In this document: positions 22,945 to 34,200 of the stretch, piece after piece
Position numbering within the stretch: position 1 is the stretch's first letter
Layout: every line of letters starts with the position of its first letter
Source: Myrmaecium sp. VS I D KN 1
Lineage: Eukaryota; Ascomycota; Dothideomycetes; Valsariales; Valsariaceae
Reading direction: 5' to 3'
Assembly (NCBI GenBank): GCA_019775845.1
Contig: JADQAV010000002.1
Span: forward strand, 1,178,001 to 1,242,000
Length of the DNA: 64,000 bases
Made by a program: the position numbers and the translations under genes
Notes under the pieces: model-generated
Databases searched by the model: none
Told to the model about the DNA's origin: nothing
Seen by the model: only the letters and a program-made list of their open reading frames with translations

Positions 22945-24877
22945 ATGCTGTCGGAACTCCTTGGCTCCCCAATTGCCCTGGCGATCGTTCTGGCGACCGC
23001 GTACGTGGTCGGCATTGCATTCTATCGTCTTCACCTGAGCCCCGTCGCTCATTTCCCGGGCCCCCAACTCGCTGCGCTGACCTTCTGGTATGAGTTCTGG
23101 TACGACGTGGTGGGCCAGGGGAGATATACATGGGAGATCCAGCGGATGCATGAGAAATATGGTGCGTGACGTCCAAGGCTGGGAATCCCTTCCTCCACCT
23201 GCCATGCACCTTCCTCACGATATGCTACTGGATTGTCATTTCCGCCAGGCACGTCACTCACCTCCCCGCGTAGGTCCCGTCGTCCGCATCAACCCCGAGG
23301 AGCTTCACATCAACGACCCGGCCTTCTACCACGACATCTACGTCGGCCCCGGCCGGCGGACCGAGAAATGGCACTGGTCGGCCAAGATGTTCGGCACCAG
23401 CATGGCCGCCGTGGGCACCACCAGCCACGAGCTGCACCGCGTCCGGCGCGCGGCCCTGAACCCGTTCTTCTCCAAGGCCTGCGTCACCAAGCTGGAGCCC
23501 GTCATCCAGGCCAACGTGGACCGGCTGGCGGCGAGGCTGGACGAGGCGGCTGGCACCGGCCGGCCGGTCAACCTCGTGGACGCCTTCACCTGCCTGTCCG
23601 CGGACGTGATCGGTAGCTTCGCATTTGGGAAGTCCTACGGCTTCTTGGACACGGAGGACTTTAGCCCGGGCTGGCATAAGCTCATGATGGTAAGAAGAAG
23701 AGGAAGAAGAATACAGCACGCGCGAACGAAGTCAGCAGCTCACATTCTTCTTCTACTCCAGGACCTCAGCCGCAGCACCCACCTCATGAAGCAATTCGGG
23801 TGGCTGTATGGCCTTCTCACCCTTCTCCCCGAATCTCTCGTCTCCATCGTCCATCCCTTGACCAAGAAGCTCTTCGCCCTCCAACACAGCATCGCCGACC
23901 AGATCCGGCAGATCCAGGAGGAAAAGCAGCACCCTTCCGCATCCGCTAAACCACCGTCCTCCTCCATCGACCATCCCACCATCCTCCACGACCTCCTCTC
24001 CCGTCCCGGCCTCCCACCGAGCGAACTCACCCTTCCCCGGCTCGCCGACGAAGCCCTCACCCTCGTCGGCGCCGGCACCGTCACCACCGCCTACACCCTC
24101 TCCACCCTCTCCTACCACCTCCTCTCCCAGCCAGCCACGCTCGCCAAACTCCGTCGCGAACTCGCCTCCACCACCGACCGCACCTGGGCCCATCTCTCCC
24201 AACTCCCTTACCTCAGCGCCTGCATCGCCGAAGCCCTCCGCCTTTCCCACGGCGTCTCCCACCGCCTCCAACGCATCGACCCGGATCACCCCTTGCGCCT
24301 TCACCCCAGCGACGACAATGGCGACGGCAACGACGGCACCATCCTTATCCCCGCCGGCACTCCCGTCAGCATGACCCAGATGACCCTCCACCTCAACCCG
24401 TCTATCTTCCCGGAGCCAGACCGCTTCCTCCCCGAACGCTGGCTACCCGAAGAGGATAATAACGACGATGGCGGCGACGGCGGCGACGGCGGCGATATTC
24501 ATACAGACCCGGACGCCCTCGCCCGTATGCGCCGCTTCCTCGTCCCCTTCAGCAAGGGCACCCGCCAGTGCGTCGGCATCCACCTCGCCTACGCCGAGCT
24601 CTATCTCGTCACGGCCCGGCTTTTCGCCGCGCCGCCGGAGGGACCGCAGAACCACCAGAACGATGGCGAGACCGAGGGCGAAAGAGAAGGGAAAAGAGGA
24701 GGGAAAGGGGGCGGAGTGCGGATGCGCCTCTTCGACACCGAGTATGAGCGAGACGCCCGGGTCGCGCACGACTTCTTCAACCCGAGTCCGAGCTTGCGGT
24801 CCAAGGGGGTGCGGGTGTTGGTTGGAGAGAAGGATGAGGATGAGGAGGAGGATGCCGCCGTCTTAAGAATGGGGTGA
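22945..24877 (+). CDS. Cytochrome P450 monooxygenase
   Basis: Haem-thiolate oxidase anchored in the ER membrane. Three exons, 22945-23161, 23274-23689 and 23762-24877, are joined in phase to give 582 residues. The first ATG starts [20 protein letters not shown], a membrane anchor, followed by the hinge [10 protein letters not shown]. The I-helix oxygen-binding motif is AGTVTT (315-320), the K-helix ExxR is EALR (368-371) and the haem loop is [10 protein letters not shown] with axial C481. The segment [16 protein letters not shown] and the overall pattern resemble trichodiene-oxygenase-like (CYP58-type) fungal P450s, but the substrate is unknown. No secondary-metabolite core gene lies in the window. 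Asp/Gly repeats (24465-24496) enlarge the loop before the haem motif, and the tail after residue 500 is low-complexity. Confidence 0.93.
24465..24496 (+). repeat. GGCGAC hexamer repeat inside the P450 gene
   Basis: Imperfect GGC/GAC triplet repeats encode [11 protein letters not shown] between the PERF-like segment ([11 protein letters not shown]) and the haem loop. A likely slippage expansion in a surface loop. Confidence 0.75.
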
Positions 24878-25423
24878 GGGAAAGGAAATGTGGAGGAGAG
24901 GCAAGCGTGTAGCGATGGCGCAGGCGCAATTGGATGATCTATAGTACTATGTATCTGGATGTTGAAAAGAAAAATAGACAGTCGTAGCTTAGAGAAAGAG
25001 AAGCGTACAAGCTCCGCAACAAAGCATGCGCGGGACCAGAAATATAGAAAAGCGGATGCTCTTCTTTCCAACCGTAGAATCAATACAATAGATGAACAAT
25101 GAATCTCTCGGAAAACCGAAATGTCCGTCACACCGATCACGATGTTAAGGCTGCACACAGGTCGTACTGGCGCAACTGACTGACTAAACAAACAAAGCCC
25201 CCCCCTCTTTCGTATGTCCGTCCCCAAATCAAAATCCCATAACGATGCAAGAACCAGACTACACAGACCGAACAACGCCGCTACATTCCCCGTGGGGAGT
25301 GGGGAACGCACAGCAAAAGGATGCTCCTGCTATCTGTCATATCCACGCGACGAGAAAATATGCGAAGAGGAAGAAGATAAAAACGTCGAGGTAAACTGAA
25401 GCAGAAAAGGAAAAGTTAGATGA
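24878..25423. other. Intergenic between convergent P450 and ZIP genes
   Basis: Expected to hold the two 3' UTRs. No further gene or motif was recognised. Confidence 0.5.
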
Positions 25424-27234
25424 TCATGCCGTCAACGCCGAACTCACCCCCAGGATGCCCATCCCGAAGAACGCGAAGATCATGCACAGGTTGCGGCTGT
25501 GCGTCAAATCGAGGCTCTCGGAGAAGAGCTGCAGCGCGACCGAGGCCATGATGCCGGCTGTTGAGAGAAGCGTCCGTTAGTCAGGAGGTCTGGATGGTGG
25601 AGAGTGTGCGCTTGGGGGGATAAAATCGACTTACCAGTTACAGCGAACATGGCACCGTACACGCCTTCGCCCGGGGCGCTATCGCCATTGCCTGCGATTT
25701 TGAACCACAGCGCTGCCACGCCGGCGCCGAGCGGTTGGCTGACACCGCCCAGAAGGGAGGCCCAGAAGATGGCTTTCCATCTGCTGTTGATGGCGAGATA
25801 GAGCGGGAGGGCCATGGCAAAGCCCTCGGTGATGTTGTGTATGAAGAGGGCCAAGAAAACGGCGACGCCAAGGTCCGGGTTCGCGTGGTTGGTGGCGTAC
25901 GTGATGAAGCCCTCGGGGAGCTTGTGGAGCGCAATAGCGATGGAGGTTTGGAGACCAATGGAGAGGAAGGCATTGGTGGGCACGTGATGGTGATGCGGAT
26001 GACCGCTTTCGTTCATGTGGCTGCCATGAGAGTCGTGACTTGCCACCGAGCTCTTACTGCGGGATTTACGGAGGTTCATATCACCGTTAGGTATGACCGG
26101 AGTCCCGTCTACATCTTCCGCCGACTCGTCTATCGTGGGCGTGTTCGACTCCACCTGGATCAGCGGGGTACGTTCATCAATACCTTGCGGCAAAGAATAT
26201 CTGTCGCTGGGGAGGCTGGTGTTTGGAGCCGTCACAGATCGACCCATACCCGGATGGCGAGGGAGGTGGTTCGGAGGCATCCGTGATCCGCCTCGAGCCT
26301 GGACGATCTTGAAGCACTCCGCGCCACAAGGATCACTATACCCGTAACACTGCCCATCACCGTCGCAATACGCCTTCGATCCGTTGACGAGACGGGAAAC
26401 CGATGCAGAAATCTGCGACTGCAGCGTCGGTCTCCTCCCCAATGCCGGGAGCTCGGGGCTGTCCTGCTGCATGGGATCGAGATGATCCCCGGCTTGATCG
26501 CCATGGTGGTTGGCTGCAGATACGAAGGAGCTTCGCCATCGCTGGGACATGCGCGCGTTGGGATCCATCCCCTTTGAGTTCTTCCTACCATCATGGGGAG
26601 ACGAGGGTTCCTTGGCCTGCTCCTCATCGTGGTTGTGGTCACAGCCCACGACGTGCGAAGGGATGTAGTGATGCAAGACACGAGAGAGCACCTGAATTCC
26701 GAGCGCGCCGACCAGGAAGCATCCGATCAGCATCCAGGCCGCTCCTTTGGAAGAGAACCCGCCCTTCTGAAGCGACTCCTTCGCCGACGGCAACATGCTG
26801 TAGAGGGAAGAGAAGAGCTGCGGGGCCAGGCCATGAGCATGGTGGGACAAACGTGTATAACAACTGGAAGCGGGAAACATACCATCACACCAAAACTCAG
26901 ACTCAACGAGGAGGAGAGGAAAGGGTTGCTATTCTGAATCTTGAAGTGCTTCTTCCCTGGGAAAAGCCGCACTATCACATCGATGCAGATGATGGAGGCT
27001 GGCAGGTGAAAGGGAGAATGTCAGCCTGGAGCCCCACAGAAATGGGTCGGTGGAGCCGTTCATAGGCGGGAGTGAGAGAGGTTACTTACCACCCAGCACG
27101 CAGGCTATAGACGCGTCTTGGTCAGCCACCGATACGGATCACCGTCACGTTGGAAAAGAAGTGCGCGAGGACGTACCGATGCCGCTCATGGCGGTCATAA
27201 TCCAACCACGGGTATCGTCGGGAGCAGCAGCCAT
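25424..27234 (-). CDS. ZRT3: ZIP-family zinc transporter, ZRT3-like
   Basis: Moves zinc toward the cytosol; yeast Zrt3 releases zinc from the vacuole. Five exons: 27234-27177, 27116-27090, 26998-26883, 26817-25635 and 25557-25424. All joins are in phase and give 505 residues, close to yeast Zrt3. Exon 2 is only 27 nt. The N-terminus reads MAAAPDDTRGWIMTAMSGI and continues through several hydrophobic segments. A long hydrophilic loop in the middle contains His-rich GHPHHHHVP. The transmembrane metal site is seen in ALHKLPEGF and in FIHNITEGFAMALPL. The C-terminal exon adds ASVALQLFSESLDLTHSRN and a last helix. Assignment to the ZRT3 branch rests on length and loop layout, so the symbol is less certain than the family. 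Confidence 0.9.
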
Positions 27235-28496
27235 GGTGGTGGTAGAGGATGGATGGAGGGAGAGGAGAAGAGAGGGAAGAAGGGAGAAGGGAGAAGGGAG
27301 GAAGAGATGTGAGCGATGATGGCGTCACGCCGTCTAGCGAGGCGGAAATAGCGAAGCCCAAAATAAATCCCAAGGGAAAGGAGGAGGAGGAGCAGGAGAA
27401 CGAAGAGAAAAAAGAGAACGCTGGCTGTGGGGAGAGAGGAGAGTGGAGGAAGGTGGGGTGTGAGGATGTGGGCGAGTGATGAATGGAAAGGCTGCTAGGT
27501 ACCTTAGAGTGCCAGAGGAGTGAGTTGCTGCAGGACCGTCCTGTGCGATGGATACAATGATGGCCGACCGGGGGGTGGAATTTCTGTAGGATGGGATGGC
27601 CGCACCTGCGTAACGCTGCACCTGCGTAACGCTGCGCCCGCCGAGCGCCCGTGGCTGGTGGGCCACAAGGAAATCGATGATGCCGGGCACTCCCCTCGCT
27701 GGAAATCCCTTCGTCTTGATTGGCCTGCCCGTTCCACCGCCTTCCTGCTACCACCAATCACTGCCGCTGCGCGCCGTCCAACGTGCATCTCCGCCAAGCC
27801 CCGCTTAGCTCCGCAAACGTTGATGACTAGCCCAATACCCCGCGCATACCTTATCATCTCAATGGGGTTATAGGAGTACCTACAGATACTTTACCTCAGT
27901 TAAACTCAGACGAACAATTGTTGCGCTAAACCGCATGCGTTCACGCAGCGGCCAGCCACTCAGGGTGGTCGATACTGCGTATATCCGTATCAATACGCGG
28001 AGCGGTTCAAGATTTATCCGACAAGTTGGTCTGAGCTCGCTGAGGTAAACAGATACTTACTTATCATTTCCTACACTTACTTACATCTTTACAGTACCAG
28101 AGCGCATCCGCGATGATAAGGTATGACTCTTTCTTTCGGATCCAGCAGACAGTAGCTCAAGTAAGTCGTCAGGCAAACGCACCAACTACATTACAACCAT
28201 ATCTTCAGGTGTGGATTCGGTAATGATATTATGCGCACTAGCGAGATGCTTCACTCAGAATGCTCTGGGACACGCCCAAGGCTTGTAACCTTTTTCCTCT
28301 TCCCAGTGTGATTCCCTCGATGCTATCGCGTTGACCTTTCAAAGATACCTCATTATCCGTAGCTTTCGCATACACAGGAGCCGCCCCGACCGCCACAGTG
28401 AGCGCCATGCCCACCAACCATGGCACCACTTTGCGAAAAGAAAAAACCAATGACTCAAAAAATAGCGCCTGCGACCTCAACGTGAACAGGGACAAC
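27235..28496. other. Intergenic, ZIP promoter side
   Basis: About 1.26 kb between the ZIP start and the 3' end of SNX41. Purine-rich GGAG/GAAG sequence lies at 27240-27480, and a 16-bp tandem duplication at 27602-27633. Frames here are low in complexity and unrecognised. Confidence 0.45.
27602..27633 (+). repeat. Tandem duplication of a 16-bp unit
   Basis: GCACCTGCGTAACGCT occurs twice, head to tail and exactly, about 370 bp upstream of the ZIP start codon. It could double a factor-binding site or be chance slippage. Confidence 0.85.
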
Positions 28497-30744
28497 TTAC
28501 TCCTCCATCGCCGGCCTGGCCTCGATATTCTCCACCTCCGCCTTGGCTTCCTCCCACGCCGCCTGATTCTTCTTCGCCCACTCGATATGACAGCGAGCGA
28601 ATGCAACCTGCAGCAGCGAAGGGGAAGGCGACGCATCAGTGTATTGCTTTCATCAAAGTGCGTCCGGATCTGAAAAGGCTCACTTACCATATACCGCTTC
28701 AGATCTTCCTCCTTCTCCTGCTGGAATCGCCTGAGATCCTTCAACACCCCACTGCTGGCATCCTTGACGTCCGTCTCGGCCACCTCCAGTGCTTGCGTGA
28801 GCTATGAAATCCCCGTTAGATTTCGATCGCTTGCCAAACGGTGTGCTGCCCAATCCTTACCTGCTCCAGGCTCTCGCGTGTCTTCGAGATCTGATCCCGT
28901 CTTGTCCTTTCCGGATCCACATCCACAATCCCGTGTATCGCGTGATTGATCCTCCCGAAGATCTTGCTCGTCACGAAGCTGCCGCTCGCGCTCTTCCGGT
29001 GGGTCATTTGTGGTGGGGATTCAGTCTGCGGTGTGCCCTGCGATGCCGATGGAGGAGGACGCGCGTCTCCATAGCTGGGTGGGAAGTCGGAGTCGATCGA
29101 AGCCGTGTCTTCTTCCCGCCGCTGCCTGTCCGGATTGATCGATGTTGACGTAATGAAGTCCGACCGGTTCGGCGTGGTTGCCCCCGCTGTTGACATGTAC
29201 TGGGCTAACCTTTGCGCTTCCTCCTCACTTTGTTCCAAGGACTGCAACAGCTTCTTCTTCCTCTCCAGCTCATCCCTCGTCATCTCTTCTTGCACCCTTT
29301 TGAGAATCCGGTAACGGAGCACGCTTCGTACCACGCCGGCGAATTGCGCGCTCTCACGCATCGGTTCAGCAAAAGTCGCGCTCAGTGATGAGGAAAGCTC
29401 CAGCGTCTGGACATAGGTGGAGTCCACGGCTTGACCTGTCTTCTCAATTGCTGCCGCGAGAGACTGGGACTGCTCCGATAATGAGAAGGCGTTGTATCGA
29501 GCGCCAAGCTCCGCCATGTCCTCCGCCCACGCATTCAGATGTGCCAGCGTCCTCCGGTTGACCTTCTCCATGCTACCTTGCAGTAGCGTCTCAAGTTCCT
29601 TCGAGGAAGCCTCAAAATTGACGAAATATGGATCGAGTTCTTCCTCAGACAGGTTGTGCGTCGTCGGAGGGAAACGTCCGAACACTTGAGGGCCCGGTGT
29701 AGTATGGGCCGCGCTGGACGGCTGTGCGGCGTGCGCTGGAGGAGAGGTAGGCGTGCCGGTGGAAGCCATGGTGGCACCGCTAGCTTTGAGCTTGGCGGAG
29801 GAAGATGGCACAGGGAGGAAGTTGTGACCCGGTGAGGGGTTCGCAGGATTGAGTGGGGGAGCCTTCAGGATGTTCTTGGGGATTGACGCGACGGGATGAG
29901 AATGGAGGACCTCACTCTAGTGATGATCAGTTAGTTGGCCAAGTTGCGCGAGTACCACAAGAGGTGAACTAGTGGCACTCCTCGATAAAACATACCCAGC
30001 TGGCATTGGGGTCAAGGAATCTCCACCAAACCCCGTCCTCGCGGACTTCTTTCATGTTCTTGCACCGGTTCAGGAACACTGCAAGCATGCGCTTCCGTAA
30101 TTCAATGATGCCGGCGTCTTCCTTGGCCTTCGTAGGCTTCGCGGCATAATCGGCCATGGTATGCTTCTCCGGGATCGGTGGAATGATCAGTGTGGGATGC
30201 AGGTTCACGAGCGTCTGCCTGAGCGAGGCAAACTCCGAGTATCGTCGTCGGGCCTCGAGATCCTAGGGCGCGCGTTAGCTGCCTGGAGTCTTCGGGTTGG
30301 GACGCAATTCCCATACGCCAGTCCGAATCGTGTACGCGATGAAGCTTCCCCCGCCTTCCAAGTTCTTGCCTGCATGTGTGATCTGGATCGGAAGGTCTGG
30401 GTTCTCCCACAATATCTGCTCGATTCGACTTTCGTAGCCCCCTTTCTTCGGCTCAATACGTCTCCCTTCCGGCGCGTCTTCTTGATAGTCGACATCACTC
30501 ATGTCTTTGGGCTGAGTAAGAAACCCCGGCGAGTCATCGTGTATTGACGAGTTGACGGATGGCGGGGTGGCTGGACGTTGAAACCCGACTGTGCGAATGC
30601 GACATGTAAGCTTCTCCAGCCCAGACAAGCATAACAAGCTCGGAACGGGTACGTACGCCCAGGGGGAGAACCTAGATTATCCGAAGTATTGGAGTCACGA
30701 CGGTCAAAGGACCCGTATGGGTTGTTATCTTCATCATCCCACAT
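28497..30744 (-). CDS. SNX41: Sorting nexin Snx41/Atg20 (PX-BAR protein)
   Basis: PX-BAR sorting nexin of endosomal retrieval and selective autophagy. In filamentous fungi one protein can cover the Snx41 and Atg20 roles. Six exons: 30744-30657, 30588-30317, 30262-29996, 29916-28861, 28801-28688 and 28607-28497. All are in phase, giving 635 residues. The N-terminus MWDDEDNNPYGSFDRRDS is typical of fungal Snx41. The PX domain spans about residues 80-210, with DLEARRRYSEFASLR (phosphoinositide-binding RRYSEF), LIIPPIPEK and the C-terminal helix with LRKRMLAVFLNR. The BAR region follows (GPQVFGRFPP onward), with long helices including EEMTRDELERKKKLLQSLEQ and, in the last exons, QEKEEDLKRYMVAFARCHIE. 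A Ser/Thr/Pro-rich insert separates two BAR helices. Confidence 0.94.
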
Positions 30745-31223
30745 GTTGGCGCAATGCGAATGGCCTAGGCGTACACGGATTGCGCCTGAAAGAGGATTCT
30801 CGGATCTGCCGGCTATTGTCGAGACTCTGCTGCACAATGGTAACAAGGACGTCGTAGACGCACCGAAACAGTGAGCCTTCACTGTGTTTGCCTGCACCTG
30901 TCGCTTGGTGTCGGTGGTTGGTGGAGGTGGGCAAGTCGGCGCCTCGGTGACGTTGGTTGACGAGGCTCGAGCGTCTGTCCCGGCCTGGGCTCGGCGTTGG
31001 AAGGCGGCATTGGCACAGGGCAACAGGCACTCGACTCGGTCAGGTAGGTACATAAGGTATCCGGTAGGTTTAACCTTCCGCAACTCACAACTCCCTGATT
31101 CTCATTTTATGAATTCCTGTTAAACTTGACGTTTTCCTATTTTATACATACTCGAGCCAGATTCGCTCTATCCCCAGTCTCAACGGGGGTTCACTCATAA
31201 GGAACCGAAGGTCCGCATGCATG
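30745..31223. other. Intergenic, SNX41 promoter
   Basis: This 479-bp gap lies upstream of SNX41 and downstream of the TRM732 stop, both on the minus strand. No gene is visible. Confidence 0.5.
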
Positions 31224-34200
31224 TCAATGGGAGAATGGTATTCCCAGAGTGAACGCGCCTGGGAACGCAACCGTGCCCTGAGAACGATCTTCTTGCACCC
31301 TGGTAGCCAGCTCGACCCATAAAGGGTGCGCGCGCCGCCCAGCATCCTCGCTGGCCACAGCGAGGAACTCGGCGAGCCCCTGCTGAAGTTCCGAAGCAAG
31401 GGCCGTTGCCTCCAACGAGCGTCTACTCCAATAAAGAGAAACATCAGCAGCGTAGATGATGCGCAATCCCAGCGCGAACACCTCTAGTTTACTGGTCCAG
31501 TTCATCGGACCTGGTTTCTTCGCCGCAAGAGTCGCCTTCACAGCGCACAAGCCCTGTAATGCCCATTCGGCAAGCTTGGTAGCCTCACCGGAAGAGACGC
31601 CTAGTGAATAGCAGCTTTTGAGGATCAGACTCCAAATGTAGCATTCTCTTGCTTCGTCAATATAGAGATTCTGCTTCTCGACGGCGAACAAAGCTGCATC
31701 TTCGGCCTGCGCGGCCTCCAAGAGTTCTGCCGGTGACGGTAGAAGGGAAGATCGTGAATCATCGTATGCTAAGAGCCGCTTCAGCCCTTCACCCGCCAGT
31801 CGGTCGGACCGAGCATGGACCTTTGCGATGAACTTTGCCAACGTCTCGCTGACAGTTAAGGGTGAACCTCCAATCCTCTTTAAGGGACTCATCGCGTCGG
31901 GTTGGGCTTCCATAATCCGAATGGCCACTTCTTTGGCCATATCTCGAATATCCTCATCATCGTCGTTCAAGGCATCATAGGTTGCGAGACTGAGCTGCAG
32001 GTGTAGTGCGCTATTCTTGACAGCGAGTGAGCCATCGCTTAACATGTGCTGCCAAAGATGCCGAAGCCCGCTCAAAGCACCGACCGCTGCTTCGCGCGAC
32101 GGCAATTCCTGTTATCAGTTAGCGACATCTTGCACGGAAGGCTTCCACGTTCGCTCACATTATGTTCATGCAACATGATCCGGAGTGTGGCTGCTAAGGA
32201 GTAAAGGTCCTGTTGCACCCCTGTATTCCACAACCTGCCAAGCCGAAGTTGAGCATCTATCAAGGCTCCCTGCAAGATGATTGTGCTGTGCACGAGAGTC
32301 GGCTGGAGGAGGTCCATGTCCCCATAATATGGGAGTCTCATTGCCGCTAGAGTTGATTTCAATCCGTCATCCAAGGTTGCCTGTAAGTTTTGCGAAGTCT
32401 GAAGTAAAGCTGTCAAAACCATTTGGGCCGAACTTTTGACGGATGAATCTTGAATCTCCGTCGCAAGACGCTGGGCGAGCGCAATCGCAGCGGCTTGTTG
32501 CCTAGGATTCAGAGATAAACCTTGCTGGAGACGGATGTAGAGGCTTTCCAGGCACCTGTGGCAGGTGTCCAGGTCGTTATGGGCAAACCCCAAGTAAGCA
32601 TCCAGACGTCTACTGTCGCGCCCAAGCTCGGTCAGTTCTGAGGCAAATGGGTGGCCGCCTTCCGCATGGCTTTGAAATACGCAACTATAGATGAAGAGCT
32701 CTGCCATTGCCCGCCTCATTCTAGCGGAACCAGCAAGTAAGTTTCCCACATCATCCTCAGAACCTAAGGTTTTGACGTGGGCTTCAAAGTCGTCAAGGAC
32801 ATTCCGGAAAAGCTCATATATTGCCGCGGTCAGGGGGTGCGCGATATTTTGGTCCTTAGCTTGGACCGCCAGCAACTTCAGACTGAACACCTTGAGAATA
32901 TCAACATATTTCTCGCGGATGAAAGGAGAGCGAGTCTTGTAGACATGAGATAAGGCGGCGGTTAGGGACGGCTGCACAGAAGCCAAAGTATCTATCAATG
33001 GTCAATAGTATGCTCTGCCAGCGTCATCTCATGGCTTCACATACCGTTGGTGCGTTCCGTGTCTTGGACAGGAAGCTTGCGAAGGATGTATTCTACGCAT
33101 AGTAGATATCCTTGGGTTTCGTTTTCGCTCAAGGGATCTTCCAGCTTCTCCAAAAAGACCAACACTTGCAGTGCGGCATCAGAGTTCCTCGAAAGGGCAG
33201 CATATGTGCGCGCGGCCATATCACGAACATGCCAGTGAGAGCTTATACAGAAGCGAAGGACGTATGTCAAAAGCGCATCACGAGTCTGCTCCAAGATATT
33301 AGGAGGGAGTTCTTGCTGGAGTAAACGGAGGATTGGAAATATCGCTTCGGTAGTGAACTGTACGGAGTCTGTCGAGCTGTCCATGGTCTGATTGTCTTCT
33401 TCGAGGAGGGCCTGGGATTCAAGAACGTTCATCATCATCCTCAAGAGTTCTGGGTGGTTTCGAATGGCTGTCACTATTGACGCTTTAGAATCTTCCATGC
33501 TATCGTCATCGGCCTTGCTTCCGCCGGTGATTCTGTCCGTCAAGGCCCGGAAAAGCATCAATCCACAGTTCCTGATCGGCCAACTAGGAACAGTAAGCTA
33601 ATATAGCGACAAAGCCAGCGTACTGTCTCACCTCTTTGATTGGAACTTTGTGAAAGCCAGGCTAATGCCTTCCATCAGGTACTTGTCCGAGTACCGCGCA
33701 AATCTATTTCGAGTGAATATTTCCTTCAGACAATTCATGGCGTGCACTTGTGCCAGGGCATTCTCCTGTTCTGTTGCCTTGGAATTGGACGCAGAAGATT
33801 TCGCAACAAGATCCTTGATAGCTTTGTCAAACTGATCCAGGTCTTTGTCGGGATTGAGCGTGCTTGCGAGTAGCGATGGAATGCCAGCTGAGCGGCGAGT
33901 ACCCAGGGCCGTCTTTTCTCCCACATACGCATGGGCTTCGTCATACCATTTCAAGGGCAACGTCGCGACGTCGCCTCCCAATGCAGAACATCTCAAGCAG
34001 CAAGCCTCAAATGTCTGTGCCACTGTTGAAAATGCCCCGCGGTGTCGGAGCTCGGCCAGTTGAACGAAGCAAAGGTTACCCAGGTCTTCTATATTAACAG
34101 GCCCCAGGATCATATTAGAGTGTGAGTCCATGCCGTAGGGAGCTTTGGTAATGATGGACCTTGCGAGTAGACTAGAATGACTGGTCAGCTCTGTTTCGGT

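Noticed and set aside
23753-24391. 212-codon minus-strand frame opposite the P450 gene
   Set aside because: Shadow of the G/C-biased P450 exon; Gly/Glu/Val-rich with no family features.
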